64,000 bases of DNA. Origin: Charina bottae. Lineage: Eukaryota; Chordata; Lepidosauria; Squamata; Charinaidae. The stretch is from positions 17,720,001 to 17,784,000 of the forward strand of contig JALMGJ010000011.1 in NCBI GenBank assembly GCA_023362775.1, written 5' to 3'. The notes below the pieces were generated by a model, which was not told the DNA's origin, searched no databases, and saw only the letters and a list, made by a program, of their open reading frames with translations. How positions within the stretch are numbered: the first letter of the stretch is position 1; each line of letters begins with the position of its first letter. Positions 11,712-21,110 of the stretch are shown here, one piece after another. The translations under genes and the position numbers were made by a program.

Positions 11712-11872
11712 GCCTTTTCCACTGCCCCAGATGCATGGACTACAACTCCCATCATCCTAAAGCTGCACAACATCACTGCTTCCCAGTCTACAACAGCCTT
11801 TAACAATCTGGTGCCCTTTAGTCGGGTTGGACTACGACTTCCATCATCCCCAGACTGCTTGGCCTTGTAAGA
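11712..11872. repeat. Fragments of the 'actacaactcccatcat' repeat family
   Basis: 'gactacaactcccatcatcc' and then 'gactacgacttccatcatcc' occur about 100 bp apart. Related pieces lie at 29370, 40360, 43240 and 56986. Some copies are inverted pairs, so this may be a second palindromic MITE family. Confidence 0.45.
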
Positions 11873-12528
11873 TCTAAATACGTCCCAACTGTCTATTTAA
11901 CAGGCACAATTCCTGTTTCACTTTTTTTTCCCTTCTGAGCCCAATTCAGCACATCTGAGGGAGAAGCACTCATGTTGATTTGTGGGGAAAACTGGAGATT
12001 TCCCTGAATGAAAATGTATGTATAATGAGTTCCATTTCATAACATTTTCTATGGCTACTCAACATTTTATATAACATTCTGTGAGATTATAGATGGGTTT
12101 TTTTAAAAAAAAATAAGCTGTAGCATTATTCTTCAGCAGATGGAAAGCAGTGGGTGGACAAAATACCAATCCTAGAATAATTGGCAATTTAGAATCAAGG
12201 CCAGACTTTTTTGAAAAAAAATAGAGCAAACCCTTTCTCTTTATCAACAAAGAGGCCTGAAAAGCTTTTCTGTAATTTCCCTATTTCCTTTATTATTTTA
12301 TTTTCCCTGTTTCCTTTATTTCTATACCATCCGTTCTCTCAGAGAAGCCCAGAGGACTTTATGAAGGAGTAATAAAAGCAAAATTAAATAAAACAAAACA
12401 AAACACTCAATATAAACCAACAATTCCTAAAACAACCAATGCAAAAATTACAACAAAGCTCACTTTTTGGAAAAGAGCCACTAGAAAGACAATCTGGTCC
12501 TGGAGCAGCCTTTTTTGATTGTCTAAGG

Positions 12529-12663
12529 CAGTGTTTCTCAACCTCAGCAACTTTAAGATGTGTGGACTTCAACTCCCAGAATTCCCCAGCCAGCAAAGCT
12601 GGCCAGGGAATTCTGGGAGTTGAAATCCACACATCTTAAAGTTGTCCAGGTTGAGAAAAACAG
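12529..12663. mobile_element. Palindromic hAT-type MITE, copy 2
   Basis: Full copy of the CAGTGTTTCTCAACC foldback family with a perfect 8-bp target duplication, gtctaagg, at 12521-12528 and 12664-12671. Confidence 0.85.
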
Positions 12664-13165
12664 GTCTAAGGAGAAAGCACGGTGGTCAGTCATACTTCCC
12701 TTGGGAGAGCATTCCATGCCAGGGGTGCCACCACCACAAAGGCCCTGCTCCTGGCCGTATCTTGACAAACCGGGGTGGGGGGGCATGATCTGGGCATCCC
12801 CAGATTATCCTAGTGCAGGGATTGGATGGCACGGGGGACAGAATCATGTAAGTGGGCTGGGTAGATCTCCTATTAAAAACATCCCCAGAAGAAGACATTA
12901 TGCGCTGTCTTTTACTGAGAGCTAGGAGAAACATTGCTTCTTTCTCCTTAAACGGAAGGGACAAAGGAAAGGCGGATCGATGGCTTGCACGCATTTGTGT
13001 CAGCGTGTTTAGAACCGCCTTCCCCCCCGGGTCCCGTCCCCCCCCCCGGATGCGTCCATGCGCTATAATTCCCAGCCCGCAGGGACAAAGTCTGGGAATT
13101 GCAAGACCTGAAATCCAACTGGGGAAGGCTGTTTCTTTACCGCCAACATTGTTTCCAAAAGGGTG

Positions 13166-13167
13166 GG

Positions 13168-13216
<49 letters not shown>

Positions 13217-13245
13217 CACTCACTCACTCACTCACTCACTCACTC
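13166..13245 (+). repeat. Compound (AACT)n-(CACT)n microsatellite
   Basis: About 12 units of AACT pass directly into about 8 units of CACT at the left edge of the CpG-rich region. Confidence 0.95.
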
Positions 13246-13441
13246 TGCCAGCCAGCCGCAGCCAAAGCCATAATGCGCTTTAAGGCCGATGCGTGTCATG
13301 ATCTCGCCGGCTTTCGCGGCCAGGATCAAGCGGCCTCCAACGCTGATGCCCGCCAACCGCGCCCGCAACTGCGGCATCGCAGAGATGCTCGGGCGCCCCG
13401 GCCAAGGCGCAAAGGTTTCCGGCCGGCCGGGGACCCTTCTG

Positions 13442-13655
13442 CAAAATGGCTGTCTCTAGGACCGAGGGACCCCGAAGGGAGACGGAAGGCCGGCAGCCCG
13501 CACCCTCTTGGCTTTCTGCCGCCGCCGCCGCCGCCTCCCAGCAGGCGGTGGGCAAAGGCGACAATGCCAGCAGCAGCAGCAGCAGCTCTTTGCATCCAAG
13601 CGGAGAGGCGTCTCTGGCGAGCCCTGGCAAAATGGCTGTCTTTAGGACCAGGGGA
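13442..13655 (+). repeat. Duplicated 28-bp box with AAAATGGCTG core
   Basis: A box beginning caaaatggctgtctctagga at 13442-13469 recurs with two or three changes at 13627-13655. Each copy contains AAAATGGCTG, similar to the YY1 recognition core. The island therefore carries two such sites about 187 bp apart. Function is inferred. Confidence 0.5.
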
Positions 13656-13817
13656 CAGCGACCTGCGAGGCGGGGAGAAGGTGCACCAGGGCTTTGCATC
13701 AGGACCAGCCTTTGGGTCCTCGGGGCGTTTGTCCTTCCAGCGGGAGAGAAGCAGAGCTGGAGCCCCCGCGGAGCAAAGGCGCGCCCGGGCGGCGTGTCCC
13801 CCTCGCCCCGGCCCCCG

Positions 13818-13829
13818 CCTTACCTGCTC
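13818..13829 (-). promoter_or_regulatory. Candidate splice donor of a ZNF668 noncoding first exon
   Basis: The minus strand reads GAGAGCAG|GTAAGG, with the last exon base at 13824. It is oriented toward the acceptor at 6054. The transcript is inferred. Confidence 0.5.
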
Positions 13830-14397
13830 TCTCCTTTGTCTATGGGCTTTCCCCTTTCTCTGCGGCTCCCTGTGGCGGAGCGCTAGGACCGCGGAGGAAG
13901 GAGAGGAAATGGAGGCGCAGCCGGGGCGGGGGGGGTGTCCACCAGCAATTAGCTGGAACGGCAGGGATCCCCGCCTCCTCCTCACTCCGGCTGGAAAAGC
14001 AGCGGCTGCATTTGAGACGAAGGGAGGAGACCTCGATTCCCGTCTCCTTGGATTAGAAGGAGGGGGGGCGAAGGGAGTACAGTAAGGGGAGGCGAGGGAC
14101 TGGCAGGAAGTGTGGCATGTCCTGGAATGGCGAGAGGGAATCGGGCAGGCGTTGCGCAAAGCGGAAGTGTGGCGAAGTCGTTCCGGGGAACGATTTGGCG
14201 GTACACCAGCGGGGGTGTGGCATTTCCCAAATGGTTTGGTTTTGCTTCATGGCAGCACAGGCTGCCTTGGCTAGAGCTCGCTCCTGATGACTCCACGGAC
14301 GCGTCCCTATGGTTTTCTGGGCTGCAACGCGGAAGTGGCTTGCCACTGTCTTCTTCCCAGGGTGTTTTTTTTTTTCGACTTCCCAGTGGAGTCCATC

Positions 14398-14440
14398 GCT
14401 CCGGGATTTCCGTGTGGTCTCCCATCCAAATGCTAACTTG
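14398..14440 (-). repeat. Short 5S rRNA-like fragment
   Basis: 'ggtctcccatccaaatgcta' is close to the reverse complement of the 5S rRNA C-box region. About 40 bp are recognisable. Stronger 5S-derived copies lie at 35667 and 46148. Confidence 0.4.
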
Positions 14441-15315
14441 GCCTTGACCATCTGCTGTGACCAAAATGTGTGGTGTGGAAAGAAATCCCAGAGACATGAG
14501 TGAGAATCACGGCCAGTTCTGACAGGCTAGAGCAGAATGCAAAACCGGATCTCCTCTGCAATAAACCAGCTGCTTTTACAAGCTTTGCTTCGCTCGTGTT
14601 TGCTTTTGTTGCTGCTGTGCCTTTCACTGCAACAAGAAGGGGGCAGCTTCCCCCAGTGACCCGCGGGGGGTTCCTGGGATACATTTCTGCTCGATAGCTC
14701 CCAGGTAGCGGGCAGTTCTGTCGTCAAGGCTCTCCTTTCGCTAAGGAGAGAGCGAACGGGGAAGTGGGTCGCGGAACTAGAGATGCTGTCCACTCCATCC
14801 CAGGGTTTCTATTGCACGGTCGTATATCTTTGTGACACCCCACAAGAGGCGATTTTTTAAAAAAATCAGAAAAAGAGAAACACGTTCAAGCGGAACTTCT
14901 GGGAAAGGTCTTCCACTGTTCAGTATTCTCTTTAGGCGCAGATTTTCAGCGCCGCTCTATCCTTTGGAATCTCTATGGCGAAACCGCTACACACCGTTGA
15001 GGGAACGGAAAAGCCGTTCCATCTTAGACCGGAAATACAACAGAAGGTCGGTCCACGTAGAGATAGAAACTTCTAGAACCCTCCATGCTCGTTTCGGAAC
15101 TTCCGGTCTAACTGAACGGCTCTATTCGCTAACTCTCCCCGCGATGGTTTTCCTCATAGGCCTCCCGAGATGAGAACGGAAGATTTGTAGATGCTCACCG
15201 GAAGTACGTGTTTAAACTTTTTGTTTAATTTTACGACTTTGGGGCGGGCGGACGGCTTTGGAAAGGACGCTTCCACCTACCATAGAGAAAAAGCGGCACA
15301 GGAAGTCTAGTCCCG

Positions 15316-15327
15316 TCTCACCTGGCG
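15316..15327 (-). promoter_or_regulatory. Second candidate donor for an alternative ZNF668 first exon
   Basis: The minus strand reads CGCCAG|GTGAGA, with the last exon base at 15322. It is a strong donor inside the CpG island and close to the ETS-site cluster. Use is inferred. Confidence 0.45.
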
Positions 15328-15899
15328 GGGGACGCTTTGAGGAGTGCACATTTCCTGTTTCCTAGCAACAAAAGGAAGTATTTGTTGTTGCCCTCTCCTC
15401 CGGGACTCCTGCCAGTGAATCCCGGGGTCTCGAGGCAGGAGGCGTTGCGGGGCCGCCCAGCTCAGCGTGCGGGACCCGACAGGGAGCGGCGGGGCGTCCG
15501 AGGGGCCCGGAGGACTTGGGCTGCCAGGCTTGCCTCCCCCGTTTTGTTCCCCTCGGGCCGTTCCGTCCGTTGCTCGCTGAGCAGGAGGCGAAGGGCTCGG
15601 CGGGTCTCTTCCCGGGAAACGGAGGGGCGTCGTGGGGCCTCTTTTCTACCTCAGGGCGGGATCCCGCGCGGACTCTGAATCCCGCCCGTCCACCTCGAGC
15701 CTCCCGGAAGGGGGTCGTGGACGGGGCGCCTCGGTCGCGCTCCTGAATCCGAATCTCAGGGTTTTCGGCCCCGCTCGTAGCTGCTGGTCGCGGCCTCTTC
15801 CGGCGCCCGAACGCCGCCTCTCCTGTGGATGCCTTAGAAACAAACCCTGGAATACCTGCGGGCTGCTGCTCCCCTACTTGAACGGGATGCTTCCCGGTG

Positions 15900-17330
15900 G
15901 GATGTCCTGAAATGCACTGGAGTCTACGCTTGGAGGTCCAGCTCCCAGCCTCTCAGCACTCAGGGTCCTCTGTCTTCTCCAGCCTCTGGGTCTGAGACTT
16001 CTTCCGGGATACCTCCTGCTCTGAAGATGGGGCTCTGAAGGCCTGCCTTGATCCTGAAGAATGTCGCCTTTGAATGCCTTTGCCCTTGGGAAATTCAGGG
16101 GGCCTACTTTGTAGCTTGAACTCTGCCCCAGACCAGACCAGAAAAGTCAACTTACACAACTCATCCCCAGCTTGTTTGCGTCTTGTGCGTGTTTTAATGT
16201 ACATTAATATGTCTGGGTCTTGGCTGTATTCCCTGCTTTTGGGGGAAGGAAGTTTGTGTCAGTGGCTCCTGATAAATAATTTTTATGCTCATCTGGAAAA
16301 TTCAGAATGATCTGAGAGGTAAGATAATAACATGTTTGTGTGTGTGTGCACTTGTATTCAGCGCATAATTTTTCCAGTCTGGTAGCATCCAAATGTTTTA
16401 AACTGCAATTCCCATTAGCTGTAATTTTGCATGGTCAGGTTCAGAGCTGATGGGCATTACAGGCCAAACCATCTGGAGATTAAAGATTGGGGAAAGCCTG
16501 GGTCCAGAGTAATTTAATGAAACCTTTGTGCTCTGTATATCTGTTTATATAAAACCCATGCTCTTCTTTGTTGAGTGAGGAAAAAAACCTTTTCAGCTTG
16601 ACGTTTGTCACTGCTTCCTAGATGTCTCCTTGTGCATTGAGATTAGAATAAAATAGTTGGGCAGAAGAAGACAGACAAACAAAGTTTCTGTTACTGAGCA
16701 GAACAAAAATAAAAGAATGACGTGGTGAAATCAAACTCTATTATGGGCACTGAAATGCCTGGTTTATTAGACCCATCTTTTCTCCAAATTGGGGATAAAT
16801 TCCAAGGACCTTGTTCCTTAGAATGAGGTATTGTTTTGTTCTGCTTCAGAAAATCTAGACTTCTGACCTATCCTATAGTCTCAGAACTAAGTTAGTTCCC
16901 TGCCCCTTTCCAAACACAATTCTCAGTCTTTCTTAGAGAACAGGGGAATTAGAGTCTATTGAGCTGGAAAGCATCAAACTGGAGAAGGTTGTTCTACATC
17001 TCTGCAGCAAAAGTCTGTTCTAACACACCCAGCCACAAATTGGATATATAACTATTCGCCTTTGAATGTTGAGGATTCATCTTCATAATTTGAAGTCACT
17101 TGATTTATTGTTCCTTAACTGTGCCTCCTGTTCTTAACTGGGTTTAGGGCCCAGAAGCTGAAACTTGCTGACTTAGGTTTAAAAAAGACAGTGTGGTTTC
17201 CTTGATACATTTGTTCTCTGAGCAGCTTTTATTTTAGACACTAGCTAGCACATACAGGTGTGTGTTATAAAAATTCTCTTCCCATCTTGTCAAATTAATG
17301 CCTAAAGGGAGCTATCAACAATCATTTATT
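15900..17330. other. Presumed ZNF646 5' intron, nothing recognised
   Basis: Apart from a short (TG)n at about 16336-16348 and a weak 'ctgcaattcccattagctg' repeat fragment near 16404, I see no feature here. Confidence 0.4.
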
Positions 17331-17336
17331 TGTATA

Positions 17337-17912
17337 GTCGAAGGCTTTCACGGCCGGAATCCGATGGTTGTTGTGGGTTTTCCGGGCTGTGTGGCCGTGT
17401 TCTGGCAGTTTTTGTTCCTAACGTTTCGCCAGTAGCTGTGGCTGGCATCTTCAGAGGATAGGAGCACAGCTAGAAGATTCTCTCTGTGCCCAAGTGGAGG
17501 GTGTGTGTTCCAGAGAAGCCATTGAAATGCATAAACACCAACACAGTTTCAATAAAAAAGAAGAAAGCCTAAAGATCAGCAAAACCTGGCTGCCAGTCCT
17601 GAAAAACAGCTTGCAAAAGGTCAATGAACTCTACTCAACCACAGAAATATACAAACAACTCACACAATAGATGTGCTAATCCCACACATGACAGCACCAC
17701 ACCCCCTAATCACCACAAAAAACCCTCTCCCAATCTCTTGTAAATGACCTCTCAGCAGCTATAAACACCAGCAGGAACACACACCCTCCAGAGAGAGAAT
17801 CTTCTAGCTGTGCTCCTATCCTCTGAAGATGCCAGCCACAGCTACTGGCGAAACGTTAGGAACAAAAACTGCCAGAACACGGCCACACAGCCTGGAAAAC
17901 CCACAACAACAA
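17337..17912. mobile_element. Penelope-like retroelement fragment with inverted terminal repeats
   Basis: Two inverted copies of a terminal repeat of about 140 bp flank a 300-bp centre. The centre, read from 17521 on the plus strand, encodes a C-terminal tail containing 'KISKTWLPVLKNSLQKVNEL' and a TAG stop. It resembles the end of Penelope-like reverse transcriptase/GIY-YIG proteins. Each terminal copy carries CTGAAGA-T-GCCAG-loop-CTGGC-GAAACGTT (17823-17857 plus; 17421-17454 minus), the layout of the hammerhead motif in Penelope terminal repeats. A possible imperfect target duplication (caacaatcatttattt / caacaataatttattt) overlaps the tail of the next SINE, so it is uncertain. Confidence 0.65.
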
Positions 17913-17914
17913 TA

Positions 17915-18237
17915 ATTTATTTATTTATTTTTATCCTGCCTTTATTATTTTTATAAATAACTCAAGGTGGCGAACATACCTAATACTCCTCCCTCCTCCT
18001 ATTTTCCCCACAACAACAACCCTGTGAGGTGAGTTGGGCTGAGAGAGTGACTGGCCCAAGATCACCCAGCCAGCTTTCATGCCTAAGGCGGGACTAGAAC
18101 TCTCAGTCTCCTGGTTTGCTATTGGCTCCTTCCTAGGGATGAGAGTGGCTGGCCCAAGGTCACCCAGCCGGCTTTCATGCCTAAGGCGGGACTAGAGCTC
18201 AGTCTCCTGGTTTCTAGCCCATTGCCTTAACCACTAG
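17915..18237 (-). mobile_element. Sauria-type tRNA SINE with duplicated head
   Basis: In minus orientation it reads: tRNA-like head ('gttaaggcaatgggctagaa'), central 'caccctcacagggttgttgt'-like body with 'cgccttgagtta', and (AAAT)n tail. The head segment 'gcctaaggcgggactagag' occurs twice, at about 18080 and 18179, so this copy has a tandemly duplicated promoter region. Confidence 0.75.
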
Positions 18238-18239
18238 AT

Positions 18240-19105
18240 AAGTGCTTAAGAATTGTTTAGGTAGATTAATCCATGACCCCAATAATTGAGCATTTTGTTT
18301 CATACCAGACAAGCAGAGGATGAAGATCTTACTTATTTATTTGACAAGCAACTGGTTGAGGGCATACTGCTCGGTACTGTATGTGAAGAGATCAATTTAG
18401 CTGTTTGTTGTAATGGCTACTGATAATTATCTTGTCCATGATTATATCAGATCTTTTTTTCTTTCCCCCAAATAACCTGAGCAATAGCCATTGCTATATT
18501 TTCTGGTAACGACTTTCATAATAAGATGGTGTGTTAAGAATGAATCATCAATATTCTAATACCTACATAACCAGTCAGATATTTCCAGGAAGTCTACAAC
18601 CAGGGCACAACATCTAATCTTGTGTCCTGACATGACCCTTTTCTAAGAAGCTGGCGTTCAGAGGCCATTCATTCCAATTTTTGTGACTGGCTCCTTTTCT
18701 GCTTTGCTACTGGTTGGTTCCTGGGGGAAGACATTGCAAGAGCGTGATATGGAAAAACTAGAGCACATGCACAGAGCGGTCTTCTTCAAAGAAGTACCCT
18801 CCTGATATGAGGGAGAGAATAGCACCAGAATTCATGGCCAAGAGTCGCATAGTCCCAACATATTAAGCCAGCATGTGGTTTGCATCTTTGTGCTTTAGGA
18901 TATCGTATGAACTGAACCACTATGGCTTGTAAACTCTGGATTGTGGCTTACTGTTTTGGGTGAAATCAGCCAGTGTTGGTTTATTCAGTAAATCCTGCTT
19001 GGCACGGCTAGCCAGAGAAAACAGGCACAGGGACAGCCACCCCATCAATGCCAGGAGGCTGAGCTTTTCCCACTTGTGAGGACCCCAAGAACTGCTGAGA
19101 GCTCG
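18240..19105. other. Intronic stretch, nothing recognised
   Basis: No exon, RNA gene or identifiable repeat. Confidence 0.4.
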
Positions 19106-19109
19106 AAGT

Positions 19110-19215
19110 TAAAGGATCAGGAGTCTGAAAGCACCGTTTTGGACAAACAAATCTTTATTAAAAGACATGAGCTTTCATGAGCTGCATCTCACTTTGTCGG
19201 ATGCATGGAATGGCT
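19110..19215 (-). mobile_element. Penelope-like or related repeat with decayed hammerhead layout
   Basis: The minus strand reads CCGACAA-A-GTGAGAT-loop-AGCTCAT-GAAAGCTCATG, followed by 'tttaataaagatttgtttg'. It is a mutated version of the widespread reptile repeat with CTGATGA-A-stem-GAAAGCTTATG. A related, internally deleted copy lies at 44925-45040. Confidence 0.4.
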
Positions 19216-19687
19216 AGACTGAGGTAGGGTTTAAATTGGGATGAGGAAGGGAGGGGAAAACTGGTTGGTTTTGCAGATGCATCTTACCTGAGAGATAGAT
19301 TACAAGTACCTTATCAATTAATGATTGTAATGAGTTAAAAACCCAGATATGTGTATGTTGAGGCCTTTTGGGATTGGCTGAAACATTTTGATTTGTGTGA
19401 GTTCAGCATCCCCTCGCTCAACAGTGCTGTTAGACTCCTCCTGTTTTTCCAAAACAGTCACTTGGAGGTCTGCTGTAGAGTATCCAGGGAGATTAGGGTG
19501 CAGCTCACAAAAGCTGATGCCTTTTGATATTAGCCCATCACGGACAAGTCCTCCAACCAGACCAAGGGACCGTTGTGTTTTTCCTGTTATCTTACTGTTA
19601 TTTCCCCCTCTTTGGGGGGTGGGGCATTTTGGTGCACGCCCTCATAAAAGGTTTGCCTGACTATAGATCTTGAGGTGGGCTGATGTG

Positions 19688-19886
19688 GTGCCTTAAGGCA
19701 CCAAGCTAGAAACCAGGCGCCTGTGAGTTCTAGTCCTGCCTTGGACATGAAGCCAACTGAGTGACTTCCTATCAGCCCTAGGAAGCAGGCAGTGGGAAGC
19801 CCCTTCCGAAAACCTTGCCAAGAAAACTGCAGGGACGTCCAAGCAGTCGCCAGGAGTCAAGACTGACCCGAAGGCACAACTTTCCA
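19688..19886 (+). mobile_element. tRNA-derived SINE, related family, plus orientation
   Basis: The head 'gccttaaggcaccaagctag' is followed by 'gtgagttctagtcctgcctt'. The tail half contains 'ccttgccaagaaaactgcag' and 'ggagtcaagactgacccgaa'. The same type appears in minus orientation at 44096-44310. Confidence 0.65.
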
Positions 19887-19889
19887 TTA

Positions 19890-20425
19890 ACGAAATGGGG
19901 GGGGGGGGGAGAAGAACGATCTCTTACTGTTGGCTTTTCTTAATGGTGCCTTTTGGTGAGGCTGCATTCTTGTTTCTAAAGGCTCCTTTGAAACCGCAAG
20001 AACAAGCACTGTGGGTTGCATTCTTGCATGCAGTTGTGCTTACAGGTGGTACCAATGTGGTTTAGACCTTTCAGATTGTGAAAAGGAGAGGACTGAGGGA
20101 AGGGATTTTGAAAAGGTAATGAAGTTGCAAAACTGTATAAATAAGGGGGGAAATCAGAAAAATCTTATTAAGAAACTGCCTATGAAGGAGTCCATAGCTA
20201 AATAAAAAGCTATCCAGAATCAACCTCTTCTGCATTTGGCAGAGCTTTCTCTCAGTTAAAGGGATGTAGCAGGTGGGCAGTATGCTGGCCTGCTCTAAAT
20301 AGGGCGGAGGGGGGGGGGACCAGTGGGAGAAACAGATGCTAGAGATAAAAAGGGGGGGAAATCTGAAATGAGCAGAACAAGGAAAGGGGTGAGGAAAGAC
20401 TCCCACAGTTACCCCACAAATCTCT
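19890..20425. other. Intronic stretch with a G-run, nothing else recognised
   Basis: A poly(G) tract at about 19898-19909 and G-rich runs near 20310 are present. No gene is seen. Confidence 0.4.
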
Positions 20426-20429
20426 AGAA

Positions 20430-20563
20430 CAGTGTTTCTCAACCTTGGTGACTTGAAGATGCATGAACTTCAACTCCCAGAATTCCCCAGCCAGCATGCT
20501 TGCTCAGGAATTCTGGGAGTTGAAGTCCACGCATCTTCAAGTCGCCAAGGTTGAGAAACACTG
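20430..20563. mobile_element. Palindromic hAT-type MITE, copy 3
   Basis: Full foldback copy flanked by ctctagaa (20422-20429) and ttctagaa (20564-20571), 7/8 identical. This is close to the NTCTAGAN target preference known for hAT elements. Confidence 0.85.
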
Positions 20564-20971
20564 TTCTAGAAAGTCTTAATCTCTCTCTCTCAGCCAGTAA
20601 AATTAGGAGTGAGAGAAGCTTGGCTCTGACCCAGCCTATCCCTTGCCGGTTCCCCCCAGAAAATCAGGCATCCATCTGGGGGGGAAAAGTCTCCCATCTC
20701 TGTTAAATAAGATTCTAACCCAGATACCCAGGTTTCTTCGCTTCTTCTCACTGCCATGCATGTGCTCTCCTGTTATCATACCATGGCCTATTTTTTTAAA
20801 GTCAAACTCCAAGTTTGGCATGATAGAAAACTGGAACTCAAATTCTGTACAGAGAAAAGAAAAACCTCTCTATCCCGACTCTACGCAAAGATGTATTTGA
20901 CCACCTCTTCCATATTCTAGTCCAGGAGTGCTTAGTCTGGTTGTGGGGGTCCCTCCTCACTACTGTCCCTC

Positions 20972-20985
20972 CCTTCTCTCTGCAG
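20972..20985 (+). promoter_or_regulatory. Splice acceptor before the ZNF646 coding exon
   Basis: The pyrimidine tract 'tccctcccttctctctgcag' ends at 20985. It leaves 125 nt of 5' UTR before the ATG, so at least one noncoding exon lies upstream. Confidence 0.75.
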
Positions 20986-21110
20986 GTCTTGGAATGGTTG
21001 GGGAGAAGAGGGGACCGGAGGCCGTGCGCTGGGACCGAGGGGTGCTCCCAAATGCCCGTGGCTCCCTCTTTAAAGAGAGCCAGAACTGAGGAGGATCCTG
21101 GATGTGAGCA

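Larger units (their letters stand above)
13250..15850. promoter_or_regulatory. CpG island, probable ZNF668/ZNF646 bidirectional promoter
   Basis: GC content and CpG frequency rise sharply against the AT-rich flanks, most strongly at 13.25-14.3 kb and 15.24-15.83 kb. The island lies between two divergently transcribed genes whose coding exons each start with a splice acceptor, so noncoding first exons are expected here. ETS-type cores cluster in it: accggaaat (15028-15036), acttccggt (15099-15107), accggaagt (15197-15205) and cggaagtg at about 14162 and 14334. Strong minus-strand splice donors lie at 13822 and 15320. The open frames here are by-products of high GC. Confidence 0.75.

Noticed and set aside
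13273..14159. Long overlapping open frames (up to 277 codons) on both strands in the CpG island
   Set aside because: High GC lowers stop-codon frequency, frames overlap on both strands, and none shows a domain; they cross a likely promoter and a predicted splice donor.
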